Below are positions 36,285 through 45,201 of a stretch of DNA of 64,000 nt, piece by piece (the first letter of the stretch is position 1; every line of letters starts with the position of its first letter). The notes below the pieces were generated by a model. It was not told the DNA's origin. It worked only from the letters and a program-made list of their open reading frames with translations, and searched no databases. Made by a program: the position numbers and the translations under genes. Source of the DNA: Paenibacillus sp. SZ31 (GTDB taxonomy: Bacteria > Bacillota > Bacilli > Paenibacillales > Paenibacillaceae); contig NZ_JABBEA010000002.1 in assembly GCF_012912005.1 (NCBI RefSeq), forward strand, positions 186,001-250,000. The letters are read 5' to 3'.

Positions 36285-37631
36285 TTAACGGTGAACTTGC
36301 TGTTTATGGTTTACTAACACCGTTGGCTCCGAAAGTCCCAGATGCTCTCGCAGCGTTGTCCCCTCATACTCCTCGCGGAAGAGCCCACGTCGCTGAAGCT
36401 CTGGAACGACGTGCTCGACGAAGTCATCAAGATCTCCAGGCAGAACCGGCGGCATGATGTTAAAACCATCGCAGCCGTATCCATTAAACCATTCTTCCAT
36501 GAGGTCGGCAAGCTGCTCCGGCGTTCCTACGAATTGCATATGACCACGGGCTCCGAGAAGCCTCCGCCCGAGTTCGGCAATGGATAATTGCTCGTCACGT
36601 GCAAGGTCCATAATGAGTTGCACGCGACTCTTCATTCCGTTGCTTGCTTGGACCGGATCTGAGATGTCTGGTAATGGACCGTCCACAGGATACCCGCTGA
36701 GGTCTGTTTGAAGCATGCCGGACAGCATCAATATCGCTTCCTGCGGATCGATGAGGTCGAGCAGCTCCCGTTCCTTGCGTCGAGCCTCCTCCACAGTTGA
36801 ACCGAGGATTGGCGACAAACCCGGCATGATGAGCAAGCTGCCACGCTCACGTCCGATTGCTAGAAGTTTCTCATTCACCGTGCGATAGAAATCTTGCGCA
36901 GCAGTGAGTGAGGTCTGTGCAGTGAAGATCACCTCTCCGACTTTTGCAGCGAAATCCTGACCTGGATCCGAGGAACCAGCCTGAATAAGGACGGGGTAAC
37001 CTTGCGGTGGACGAGGGACGTTCAAGAGCCCTTGCGTGGAATACCATTGCCCTTTATAGTCAGCGACACGCAGCTTGGATTCATCGACGAATGTGCCTGA
37101 TTCCCGATTCATGACGAGTGAATCCTGTGGCCAGCTGTCCCATAATGCTGCAACGACATCAACGAATTCCTGCGCCATCTCATAACGTGTTCCATGTTCA
37201 GGATGCTTATCTCGTCCGAAGTTCCGTGCTTCCGTGTCAACTTGCGACGTGACGATATTCCATCCGGTCCGTCCTCCGCTTATGTGGTCGAGTGTAGCTA
37301 AACGGCGCGCGGCATTGAACGGCTCGTTATAGGTCGTCGAGAGCGTAGCTGTCAACCCAATTTTATCCGTTACCATGGATAGTGCGGAGAGCAGCGACAC
37401 CGGGTCCAGCATGCCTGCTGCAGCGCGACTTGGGTAGATCAAGTGCAGCAAGTCCGCAAAAAAAATCATATCAAACTTACCTTTTTCAGCTGTCTGGGCA
37501 ATCCGCTTATACCATTCGATATCGAACATCTTCTCTACCCCTGAATCAGGATGACGCCATCCAGCATGATGATGCCCAGTGAAATATATAAATGCACCAA
37601 GATGAAGCTGTCCCTGTCGTTTTTTCGTCAT
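36285..37631 (-). CDS. NtaA/SnaA/DszA-family flavin-dependent monooxygenase
   Basis: 448 residues, luciferase-like (LLM) fold using reduced FMN. Family phrases: GAFIYFTGHHHAGWRHPDSG at the N-terminus, GGRTGWNIVTSQVDTEARNF, and FNIMPPVLPGDLDDFVEHVV at the C-terminus. Relatives oxidise nitrilotriacetate, dibenzothiophene sulfone or pristinamycin. It is the last gene of an operon with an SsuA/B/C-like importer, so it probably cleaves an imported sulfonate or organosulfur compound to free sulfur; other substrates are possible. GGAGGAACA before the ATG. Confidence 0.9.
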   Translation of the reverse strand: MTKKRQGQLHLGAFIYFTGHHHAGWRHPDSGVEKMFDIEWYKRIAQTAEKGKFDMIFFADLLHLIYPSRAAAGMLDPVSLLSALSMVTDKIGLTATLSTTYNEPFNAARRLATLDHISGGRTGWNIVTSQVDTEARNFGRDKHPEHGTRYEMAQEFVDVVAALWDSWPQDSLVMNRESGTFVDESKLRVADYKGQWYSTQGLLNVPRPPQGYPVLIQAGSSDPGQDFAAKVGEVIFTAQTSLTAAQDFYRTVNEKLLAIGRERGSLLIMPGLSPILGSTVEEARRKERELLDLIDPQEAILMLSGMLQTDLSGYPVDGPLPDISDPVQASNGMKSRVQLIMDLARDEQLSIAELGRRLLGARGHMQFVGTPEQLADLMEEWFNGYGCDGFNIMPPVLPGDLDDFVEHVVPELQRRGLFREEYEGTTLREHLGLSEPTVLVNHKQQVHR

Positions 37632-37666
37632 ATCTGTTCCTCCGCTTTCATTCTAAAAATCTATCA

Positions 37667-38500
37667 TTAGCCTTTATATGTGTTATTCCATCGCAGTAAT
37701 CTTCTTTCCACCAATCTGACTGCCGAATCCGACAGTTTGCCCACCAATGCAAACATAATTATGCCTACGAAGACGACATCTGTCTGTGCATATACACGTG
37801 CGTCTTGTATCATATAGCCGACTCCTGCGCTTGCACCCATCATCTCTGCCACGGCAAGCAACAGCCATGAGGCACCCACAGATAACCGAATCCCAAGCAG
37901 AATGTTTGGCAACGCCGAGGGAATAATTAGCCTGGTTAACAGCCGGAACTTAGAATATTGCAAGATGCGAGTAACCTCATACAGCTTTCTGTCCGCACTG
38001 CGGACCCCCAAATGTGTATGAAAATAGAGCGGGAAAAATGACCCTAGTGCAATGAGCAGTACTTTGGATAATTCCCCTACTCCGAACCAAAGAATGAACA
38101 GCGGAATAACCGCAAGCAACGGAACCGTTCGCAGCATCTGTATGGTCGGATCAAGCGTTTGTTCAGCCCATTTACCTAGCCCAGTAAACACACCGAGCAG
38201 CAATCCTGTTACGGCTCCAAGTAAGAAACCACCACTCGCCCGAATGGTGCTGGCTGTGAGATGCTGCGTCATATCGCCGTTTACGCACAGTTGCCAGAAT
38301 GTTCGAGCAATGCGGGATGGAGCTGGTAATGCCGAGTCAGACAACAGTCCAAGAGCAGAGCCTGCCTCCCATAAAGCTAATATAATAACAGGCAACACCC
38401 AGCCATACAGCCAATTTGGCATTCTCCACTGGCGTCCCCTTCTTATTGCCCTCTGCTTCTCATTAGCCTTCGAGTTTAATGTCACATCGTTCGTACTCAT
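37667..38500 (-). CDS. ABC transporter permease, SsuC/TauC-like (second)
   Basis: 277 residues with six membrane helices after a basic N-terminus (KQRAIRRGRQWR). BPD-transporter features include GVFTGLGKWAEQTLDPTIQM and LLGIRLSVGASWLLLAVAEM. It closely resembles the permease gene six bases upstream, as expected for a duplicated pair that may form a heterodimer. Ribosome binding site weak; probably translationally coupled. Confidence 0.9.
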   Translation of the reverse strand: MSTNDVTLNSKANEKQRAIRRGRQWRMPNWLYGWVLPVIILALWEAGSALGLLSDSALPAPSRIARTFWQLCVNGDMTQHLTASTIRASGGFLLGAVTGLLLGVFTGLGKWAEQTLDPTIQMLRTVPLLAVIPLFILWFGVGELSKVLLIALGSFFPLYFHTHLGVRSADRKLYEVTRILQYSKFRLLTRLIIPSALPNILLGIRLSVGASWLLLAVAEMMGASAGVGYMIQDARVYAQTDVVFVGIIMFALVGKLSDSAVRLVERRLLRWNNTYKG

Positions 38501-38506
38501 AATCTG

Positions 38507-39301
38507 TTATCCATCTCCCTCTATGGAATCCTGCCAACGCAGCAACTTCTTCTCTGCCAGCTTAACCAGTGAATCGGTCACTTTGCCAACAATCGCAAAG
38601 ACAATTATGCCGACGAAGATGACAGACGTTAGTGAGAAGGATCGTGCGTCATTGATGATATAACCGATCCCGGAGCTTGAACCCATCATCTCCGCGACAA
38701 CCAGGCCAAGCCAACTTACCGCAATCGAGAGCCGAACGCCTAAAAACAGAGAAGGAAGTGAGGCAGGAATAATCAGCTTGGTAATGGTCTGAAGTTTCGT
38801 GAATTGCAATACGCGTGCTACATCGAACAACTGGCGATCCACCGAACGAACGCCCAAAAAGGCATTTACATATAAAGGGAAGAATGCGCCCTTAGCGATG
38901 AGTACAATCTTTGAAGTTTCGCCAAAGCCAAACCACAGAATGAACAATGGCGCAACAGCCAAGTGTGGCAGTGTCCGAAGCAGCTGAAGTGACGGATCAA
39001 GTAGCCGTTCCGCTTTTAACGAAAACCCGACCCATAATCCTGCGGCTAATCCCAGACCGCCGCCCAACAAGAACCCGAGTGCCGCTCTCCCCGTCGAGAT
39101 GCGCAAATTCGTCAGCAGTTCTCCTGAAGAGATCATTCGTCCAAATTCAGCCACGATGTCCTTCGGAGGAGGAACTAACACCGGATTTACCCACCCATTT
39201 GAGGATACAATCTGCCAGATGATTAATATCGCCGCTGGTACCGACATCCCGATCAGGAGATGAATAGTCCGAAAAACAAGCTTGTTTCCCGATATTTGCA
39301 T
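38507..39301 (-). CDS. ABC transporter permease, SsuC/TauC-like (first)
   Basis: 264 residues, six helices, with FLGVRLSIAVSWLGLVVAEM and SSGIGYIINDARSF. A paralogue of the next gene. GAGGTGCGG before the ATG. Carries the substrate brought by the lipoprotein encoded upstream. Confidence 0.92.
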   Translation of the reverse strand: MQISGNKLVFRTIHLLIGMSVPAAILIIWQIVSSNGWVNPVLVPPPKDIVAEFGRMISSGELLTNLRISTGRAALGFLLGGGLGLAAGLWVGFSLKAERLLDPSLQLLRTLPHLAVAPLFILWFGFGETSKIVLIAKGAFFPLYVNAFLGVRSVDRQLFDVARVLQFTKLQTITKLIIPASLPSLFLGVRLSIAVSWLGLVVAEMMGSSSGIGYIINDARSFSLTSVIFVGIIVFAIVGKVTDSLVKLAEKKLLRWQDSIEGDG

Positions 39302-39319
39302 AACCGCACCTCTACTACT

Positions 39320-40351
39320 TTATTTAAGAGCTTCTTCAATGTACTGGTTGTCGAACACATCAGCCACGTTGATTTCCTTGCGGATTGTACCTAATTCAAA
39401 TTGAAAGTTTGCGGTGTTCTGCTGATTGGCAATCGTTTCGTCACTTACCGGAATATTGATCATTGCCGCCCGCGATTGAATGCCCTTCACCAGGTCAATC
39501 GGAATGTTGCGTTCGTCGGCATAGCGCTGGAACGCTTCCTCTTGATTATTTGCTTCCCACTGACGTGCTTGCTCGAATGTCTTTAGATAAATCGTAACCA
39601 GCTCAGGATAGTCATTCGCAAAATTCGAACGAACCAATTGGAAGGATGGAGACAGTACGCCTTCACTTTCCCCATCAGCCAGCACTTTTCCCTTGCCACT
39701 TAATGTATTCAGGGTAATGTAAGGATCCCAGACGGCCCAGGCATCCACTTTTCCGCTTTCGAAGGAAGGCTGCGTTTCATCAGGTTGTAATTGAATTTCT
39801 TGAATATCGGAGTTATCTAAACCAGCTTTTTGGAGTACTTGATATAGGAAGTTATAGGCGTTGCTCCCCTTTGTGACAGCTACCTTTTTGCCTTTGAGAT
39901 CCGCGATGCTTTTGATCGGGCTGTCGTTCGGCACAATGATTGCTACATTGTTCTTGCCATCAAGTAGCTGTGAGATGATTTTGAAATCAATGCCAGCTGC
40001 TTGTGCAGAGATTGGGGGCATGTTGCCCATTCCAGCAAAGTCCAAATGATTAGAGGCCATCGCTTCGATCATTGGAGGACCGCTCTGGAACTCCAACCAC
40101 TCCACTTTTACCCCCAACTCTCCGAATGCATCCTCAAACCACTTCTGTTCTTGCGCTTTGCCGAACAAGCCGCCCTTGCCCTGCACACCAATCTTCACCG
40201 TGACATCATCATAGGCTGCATTCGGATTCGAGCTACCATCTACCGCCTTGGCATCCTCGCCATTGCCAGCATTGTTGTTTGCATTGCCACATCCCGCCAC
40301 AACTAGTATCAGAACAAGTAAGACTGCAAGCAAATTATATTTTTTAACCAT
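39320..40351 (-). CDS. ABC binding lipoprotein, aliphatic-sulfonate type (SsuA-like)
   Basis: 343 residues. Lipobox VVAGC, then an NMT1/SsuA-like fold: VKIGVQGKGGLFGKAQEQKW, KGKKVAVTKGSNAYNFLYQV, ESGKVDAWAVWDPYITLNTL. The family binds sulfonates, nitrate or pyrimidine precursors; the sulfonate call rests on the operon. AAGGGGATA before the ATG. Confidence 0.9.
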   Translation of the reverse strand: MVKKYNLLAVLLVLILVVAGCGNANNNAGNGEDAKAVDGSSNPNAAYDDVTVKIGVQGKGGLFGKAQEQKWFEDAFGELGVKVEWLEFQSGPPMIEAMASNHLDFAGMGNMPPISAQAAGIDFKIISQLLDGKNNVAIIVPNDSPIKSIADLKGKKVAVTKGSNAYNFLYQVLQKAGLDNSDIQEIQLQPDETQPSFESGKVDAWAVWDPYITLNTLSGKGKVLADGESEGVLSPSFQLVRSNFANDYPELVTIYLKTFEQARQWEANNQEEAFQRYADERNIPIDLVKGIQSRAAMINIPVSDETIANQQNTANFQFELGTIRKEINVADVFDNQYIEEALK

Positions 40352-40399
40352 ATATTCGTATCCCCTTTATGAACGTAAATTCGTTTATACGTATCCAAT

Positions 40400-41167
40400 T
40401 TATATGCCGGCACCCTTATCAATCAGGGGAGAATGTTCCACTTTTTCGAATTCGCCTAGCACGCGGGAGCGAAGCTCCTGAAAGGAGCCTCCACTGCGCT
40501 TACGCGGATAGGGGAGATCTACATTAATTACATTGCGGATATGACCCGGGCGAGGGTTCATAATGACGACTTTCTCTCCAAGAAATACCGCTTCATCCAA
40601 GTCATGCGTAACAAACAACATGGTCGTCCGGCTGTTCTGCCAGATGTCCAGCAGCGCCTCCTGCATGTGTGTACGAGTGAAGGCATCGAGTGCTCCAAAA
40701 GGCTCGTCGAGCAACAGTATCTCCGGTTTACGCAACAATGCTCTTGCAATGGCCACCCGTTGAGCCATCCCTCCGGACAGTTCCTTCGGATACGCTTTCT
40801 CGAATCCTTTCAGACGAACTAGCTCAATCAGCTCCTGGACTTGATGGCGAACCTGAGCATTGCCAAGCGAGAGATTGGCTGCGATATTCTTCTCGACCGT
40901 CATCCAGGGGAACAAACGTGGCTCTTGAAAAATAAACCCTTTATCAACACTTGGTCCTGTAATTGCTTTTCCGTTTAGTTCCACTGTTCCTTCATAGGTC
41001 GTGTCTAACCCGGCCACGATCTTGAGCAATGTACTTTTTCCGCATCCGCTTGGTCCGATAAAAGTAATAAATTGTCCCGGCTCAACTTGCAACCGTATAT
41101 TACTTAGCGCTACAATCGGCCCGGTAGGAGCAGCGAACGTTTTGTTCAACCGCTCAATAATCAGCAT
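40400..41167 (-). CDS. ABC transporter ATPase, SsuB/TauB-like
   Basis: 255 residues. Walker [11 protein letters not shown] near residues 37-46, Q-loop [10 protein letters not shown], signature [16 protein letters not shown], Walker [16 protein letters not shown] and switch His in [10 protein letters not shown]. These are classic nitrate/sulfonate/taurine importer features. First gene of the operon, with GGAGGTAA before the ATG, downstream of a set of inverted repeats and a TetR gene. Confidence 0.93.
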   Translation of the reverse strand: MLIIERLNKTFAAPTGPIVALSNIRLQVEPGQFITFIGPSGCGKSTLLKIVAGLDTTYEGTVELNGKAITGPSVDKGFIFQEPRLFPWMTVEKNIAANLSLGNAQVRHQVQELIELVRLKGFEKAYPKELSGGMAQRVAIARALLRKPEILLLDEPFGALDAFTRTHMQEALLDIWQNSRTTMLFVTHDLDEAVFLGEKVVIMNPRPGHIRNVINVDLPYPRKRSGGSFQELRSRVLGEFEKVEHSPLIDKGAGI

Positions 41168-41262
41168 AGGGTGTTACCTCCAATTTAAAATAATTTTTCG
41201 GATCTATTTACTTGGTTTTATAGTTATAAAAAAAGGCCTTCTGCTTGGTTATCTTTCCCCAT

Positions 41263-41323
41263 GAACGATCTCTGGTTGTCCAGTCGAACTCTCGTTCACA
41301 AACCGAGCGATTACTCGGTTTGT
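41263..41323. promoter_or_regulatory. Nested inverted repeats upstream of the sulfonate-type operon
   Basis: A perfect palindrome ACAAACCGAG-cgatta-CTCGGTTTGT (41298-41323) looks like a TetR operator. Next to it GAACGA (41263-41268) and TCGTTC (41292-41297) enclose a small CTGG-ttgt-CCAG hairpin and a GAAC-tctc-GTTC hairpin. Probable operator for the adjacent TetR protein; an RNA structure is also possible. Confidence 0.6.
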
Positions 41324-41356
41324 TGGGGAAATTGTAGCAGTGGCCTGTATCTATTG

Positions 41357-41977
41357 TCAATCATTTCTTTTGGAGTTATGTAGAGACACAGCAAATAAAG
41401 AGACAATCGAACGCGCCTGCGCACGGATTGGCACTTCAGCACCTGGCATTTTCTGTAGCGTCAGTCCTTGAATTAAACTTACAAAATAATAGGCAAGTTC
41501 CAAGGGAACACCACTGATGATGAGTCCTTCCTTTTGCCCCTGTTCCATTATGTTCGCGACAGGACCAAGGTTATTCGTGAAACGTTCCGTAACTTCCCGC
41601 CTAATCTCTTCGGAGGAAGTTTCCGAAAGTCGGGCTGTGTGGATAAGGATCGTGTAAGCCCAATTGTTTTCCAACGCAAGCCAAGACTCAGACAGTAGTA
41701 AAAGTTTATTCAGAGCATCGCCGGATTGCTCAGCGAGTTGGGAGACATGTTCTCCGTAACTAGACTGGCCCCTTCTCAGAATTTCGCTAATAATCTCGTC
41801 TTTGGACTTGAAGTAGTGATACATGTTCCCAATGCTCATGCCTGCTGCTGCTGCGATGTGGTTGATGCTTACTGAACCGATTCCTTTAAGAGCAATGATC
41901 TCCAGCGCGGAATCAAGGATGTGGTTTATTCTTTTTTCTCGTTGTTGCAAGTCCTTCTCTATGTTTCTAGGTGACAT
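41357..41977 (-). CDS. TetR-family regulator of the sulfonate-type operon
   Basis: 206 residues. The N-terminal helix-turn-helix reads VSINHIAAAAGMSIGNMYHY followed by FKSKDEII; the C-terminal domain is a generic ligand pocket. AAGGGGATG upstream fixes the start. It precedes the ABC/monooxygenase operon on the same strand, with a perfect palindrome in the gap. The inferred role is repression relieved by the imported compound. Confidence 0.9.
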   Translation of the reverse strand: MSPRNIEKDLQQREKRINHILDSALEIIALKGIGSVSINHIAAAAGMSIGNMYHYFKSKDEIISEILRRGQSSYGEHVSQLAEQSGDALNKLLLLSESWLALENNWAYTILIHTARLSETSSEEIRREVTERFTNNLGPVANIMEQGQKEGLIISGVPLELAYYFVSLIQGLTLQKMPGAEVPIRAQARSIVSLFAVSLHNSKRND

Positions 41978-42134
41978 TAACGTGGCATCCCCTTTCTGAA
42001 TTTCATTATAGCATAGCCGTTTTGAAGGCTTGATTAACCAAGAAACATACTACCTGAGTTCCTTGCAAGGATGGCAAGCCAATCCATTGGAGCTAAATAA
42101 CTCGGCATAGGAAATTACAATGTTACTTAGAAAT

Positions 42135-42160
42135 AAAAAAGCCGCTATAATAGCGACTTT
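42135..42160 (-). terminator. Terminator, copy 3 of the hairpin family
   Basis: AAAAAAGCCGCT-ataat-AGCGACTTT on the plus strand; T run on the minus strand after the binding-protein gene ending at 42189. Confidence 0.88.
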
Positions 42161-42188
42161 GATTAGTATTTGGATTTTGTGTACATAT

Positions 42189-43133
42189 CTATTGTTCAGC
42201 CAATTTCACAAAATATTCTGAAGCCAAACGGACAGCCAGGATACTTGCGCTATTCAGGGAATTATCAAAGATAACAACATGGTTATTTTTTACCGCTTCC
42301 AGTGAGTTCCATACCTTTGAAGATTCCTTATCCTTGACTGCTGCCTCTGCGACGTCAATACGATGCTGGATAATAATATAATCGGGATTCATGCTAGATA
42401 GCCCCTCTAGCGTTAGGGATTCTCCTCCCTCAGGATATCCCTCTGGTGCCAACAACCCAAAACCGGCAGTGTGATTGTAATACATCGTGTTTTTAGATCC
42501 TTGCGCATTGAAATTAGCTTTTCCGTCAACCCGCAACAAGGCAAAGGTCTTATTTTCAAGCGTGCTTAACTGCCCTTTCGTGGATGCTATCATTTCTTGG
42601 GTTTCCTGAATCAATTGTTCCGCGAGTTCTTCTTTTCCAACAATTTGAGCACAAAGCATGGTCGTTTTTTCCCATGTGTCGGTGTAGTCGATTAAGATGA
42701 CAGGTGCAATCTTGCTCAACTCATCATATATGGTATCCACTGAACCCTTAAAGGTCACAATGACATCAGGCTGCGCATCCATAATCTTTTCCAGATTCGC
42801 TGAGTCACTACCTAAGTCAATAATCTCAGCAGATTCAGCGTATGGCTGTAATGTAGCAAACTCCTTCATCGCTTCTGCCGCGCTGGTTGATGCAATTGGA
42901 GGTGTATCCAAAGCAAAAAAGTAATCTAAGTACAGAGGATGAAGCACCGCTATGCGCTCTGGTCGTTTCTCAAGCACCACTCCATTTTCGCTAGCATCCT
43001 GAATGGTTCTTGGCCATGCCTCCCCCTCGGTCTTGCTGGCTTCAGGCGCAACGGTATTGGACGTTTCGGAACATCCAGCCAGTACCCCTGTTAGTATCAT
43101 TAAAATTGCAATCCATCCAATTAGTCTGTTCAT
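42189..43133 (-). CDS. Iron(III)-chelate ABC binding lipoprotein
   Basis: 314 residues. The lipobox LAGC follows helix IAILMILTGV. The FecB/FhuD-type fold includes KRPERIAVLHPLYLDYFFAL, IMDAQPDVIVTFKG and MNPDYIIIQHRIDV. The start at 43133 has GGGGAG upstream. It is the second gene of a two-gene unit, 56 bases after an NtaA-family monooxygenase and behind a strong Fur-like box, so it is probably made in low iron to catch a ferric chelate. The permease and ATPase must come from elsewhere. Confidence 0.88.
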   Translation of the reverse strand: MNRLIGWIAILMILTGVLAGCSETSNTVAPEASKTEGEAWPRTIQDASENGVVLEKRPERIAVLHPLYLDYFFALDTPPIASTSAAEAMKEFATLQPYAESAEIIDLGSDSANLEKIMDAQPDVIVTFKGSVDTIYDELSKIAPVILIDYTDTWEKTTMLCAQIVGKEELAEQLIQETQEMIASTKGQLSTLENKTFALLRVDGKANFNAQGSKNTMYYNHTAGFGLLAPEGYPEGGESLTLEGLSSMNPDYIIIQHRIDVAEAAVKDKESSKVWNSLEAVKNNHVVIFDNSLNSASILAVRLASEYFVKLAEQ

Positions 43134-43189
43134 ATGGCTCCCCATCCGATAAGTTATCAATTATTTTGTACCACTGCTTTATTAATGAT

Positions 43190-44497
43190 CTATGAAATCC
43201 CTAGGTGATCTCGTAAAGTAGTTCCCTCGTATTCACTCCGGAACATGCCTCGTTCAACCAACTTTGGAATCAGCTGTTCGAAGAATATCTCCATCGATTT
43301 TTCTGAACCGCCCGGCAAGGCTATGAATCCATCAATCGCACCAGCCTCAACCCGTTCGATAATATCATTCATTACGGTCTCGACGGTCCCCACAGATACC
43401 CAATGAGCTGATCCGACAACCTCCGGCCGATCCAGGATTTCTTTCACGGTAGGCTGATATTTTGTAATAAAGCGGCGTAGCAACTCTGCATGTGTACGGC
43501 TTCGGACAGCCTGACTTGGATCGGGAAGCATTTCAGCAGTTACGCGTTGATCCAAAGGATAACCTGTTAGATCAAGACCCATTACCGATTGGAGTGAGGC
43601 ATGTCTGCGTTCAAGACTTAGATGCGAATGCGCAGCCTTATGCAATTCAAACGCTTCTTCGTGCGTATCACCGAGGAAAAAATACAGACCCGGCAAAACT
43701 TTGATGGCATTTGGATCGCGCCCATGTTCTGCTGCTCTTCTTCGCAAATCATTTCGCAATTCCACTCCTGATTCAAGATCCGGCATTGCTGCAAAAATAG
43801 CATCCGCGACCGAAGAGGAAAAATTCCGCCCGATATCTGAAGCGCCAGCTTGAAACAAAGGAATGCTTCCGGATGGATGAGAAACCAACGTTAGCGGCCC
43901 TTTTACATTGAAGAATTCACCAGAATGATTAATGGCAGTCACTTTATCCTTATCCGAGAACATGCCTGATTTGCGGTCAATGACAATGGCTTCATTCGGG
44001 AAACTCTCCCAAAGCTTGCATACGACATCCGTAAACTCTATTGCTTTTGCATATCTCTCTTCCGGTGATGGCATAGGTGATTTGCCGAAATTATCGGCTC
44101 CTTCAATAGAAGTGACAATATTCCAGCCTGCACGTCCATTGCTTAGCCAGTGTAAAGACTGAAGTTGTCTAGCAACAACATACGGTGGATTGAACGTAGT
44201 AGAGATTGTCGTCACCAGTCCAATCCGGTTCGTTTCACGAGCGATCGCTGCAAAGAACAGCGTAGGATCCGGGCTACCAAAGTTGGAGGAATCGCCTAGC
44301 ATCTGCGGGCTAATATACAGATAATCCGCTCTGAAAAGAAAATCGAGCTTGAACTTCTCTGCTATTTTTGCCCAATGAATATAGTAGTCAATGCTTCCTG
44401 TCTGCTCCACTCCGCTATCCGGGTGCCGCCAGCCGTCACCTTTATTCCATGTTGCATTTAAGGATAAGCCAATACATAATTGTCGATTTGAAGTCAT
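43190..44497 (-). CDS. NtaA/SnaA/DszA-family flavin monooxygenase, Fur-box controlled
   Basis: 435 residues of the same LLM subfamily as the 36285-37631 gene (shared GWRHPDSG, NGRAGWNIVTS and EYEGTTLRDHLG). It uses reduced FMN, supplied by a reductase not seen here. The start at 44497 has AAAGG 9 bases upstream. Context sets it apart from its paralogue: a Fur-like box precedes it and an iron-type binding lipoprotein follows. Oxidative breakdown of an imported iron chelate, as NtaA and EmoA do with aminopolycarboxylates, is a reasonable hypothesis but not shown. Confidence 0.9.
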   Translation of the reverse strand: MTSNRQLCIGLSLNATWNKGDGWRHPDSGVEQTGSIDYYIHWAKIAEKFKLDFLFRADYLYISPQMLGDSSNFGSPDPTLFFAAIARETNRIGLVTTISTTFNPPYVVARQLQSLHWLSNGRAGWNIVTSIEGADNFGKSPMPSPEERYAKAIEFTDVVCKLWESFPNEAIVIDRKSGMFSDKDKVTAINHSGEFFNVKGPLTLVSHPSGSIPLFQAGASDIGRNFSSSVADAIFAAMPDLESGVELRNDLRRRAAEHGRDPNAIKVLPGLYFFLGDTHEEAFELHKAAHSHLSLERRHASLQSVMGLDLTGYPLDQRVTAEMLPDPSQAVRSRTHAELLRRFITKYQPTVKEILDRPEVVGSAHWVSVGTVETVMNDIIERVEAGAIDGFIALPGGSEKSMEIFFEQLIPKLVERGMFRSEYEGTTLRDHLGIS

Positions 44498-44568
44498 TTC
44501 TACCAACCTTTCATTTCATTGATTTGCTCCTAAAAGACCTGAGGTCAAACTTTAGACTCTAATAATTA

Positions 44569-44585
44569 ATAATGATTCTCATTAT
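44569..44585. promoter_or_regulatory. Fur-like box upstream of the monooxygenase/iron-binding-protein operon
   Basis: ATAATGA-ttc-TCATTAT, perfect 7-base arms, extended by C-A to TAATGATTCTCATTATCA. It sits about 70 bases before the start codon. The best Fur-like site in the window. Confidence 0.8.
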
Positions 44586-44816
44586 CAGAAATAAAGTTTA
44601 GCAAGGATTCAACTCCATTTGAATACACAAGTTACGAATTGGATATGCATAATTATCTAATCTGTATTAGAAGAAGCTCTTGCCCTCTCCATCTTAGATA
44701 GGAAATTATATGGATAAAACAAAAAAAGCCGCTTGAATAGCGACTTGAATGATACCGAATTAGATATGCAAAAACCCTTATTACTGTCAATTCAACCTGA
44801 TCTCCTGCACATTGAT
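44586..44816. other. Intergenic region, AT-rich
   Basis: No coding frame seen. It contains only the terminator at 44721-44746 and a CTTATTACTG-type AT-rich stretch near the 3' end of the DUF7674-like gene. Confidence 0.6.
44721..44746 (-). terminator. Terminator, copy 4 of the hairpin family
   Basis: AAAAAAAGCCGCT-tgaat-AGCGACTT on the plus strand; poly-T on the minus strand after the DUF7674-like gene. Confidence 0.82.
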
Positions 44817-45187
44817 CTATGAAAAATATTTCCCTGAGTGCAAATCTTCTATTTCTTGCGAAAGTCTTTTAGTATGTGGTTTCATATAACTTTGAGCTTT
44901 TTGTAAAATATATGTATATCCACCTAGATCATACAATATTGTAGTAGATAACACTTGTACAATATAAAGGCTCGTTTGAGTTGCCATCCATTCAAAAAAA
45001 TTGAAAAAATTCTCAATTTGTTCTGTGTCATCATTTTCACGAAGCAGTCCTTCAACATAAGTAGCCACTTCATCACCAAAAAACACATGTCCTAAAAATT
45101 CTTGATTTAATTCCAAATGTTCTATATAACAATCGTGGAATTCAGGGAAAAGTTTTAAGAATTGATTGATAAAATGTCACTGTCCAT
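44817..45187 (-). pseudogene. DUF7674-like small protein gene with a frameshift near codon 5
   Basis: A perfect ribosome binding site (GGAGGT) precedes ATG 45187, but that frame ends after ten codons. The -1/+2 frame is open from just behind the ATG to 44817 and reads INQFLKLFPEFHDCYIEHLE, FFGDEVATYVEGLL and so on, a convincing globular protein. One extra T in the TTTT run at 45171-45174 would join them into 123 residues. The AT-rich gene resembles small DUF7674-type proteins, often of unknown function. It follows a small membrane-protein gene by 14 bases. The cause may be mutation, phase variation or a sequencing error. Confidence 0.65.
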
Positions 45188-45201
45188 TCCAACCTCCGTA
45201 A

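Noticed and set aside
38052..38663. 203-codon plus-strand open frame
   Set aside because: It lies opposite two well-supported permease genes, has no ribosome binding site and its sequence is low-complexity; it is an antisense shadow.
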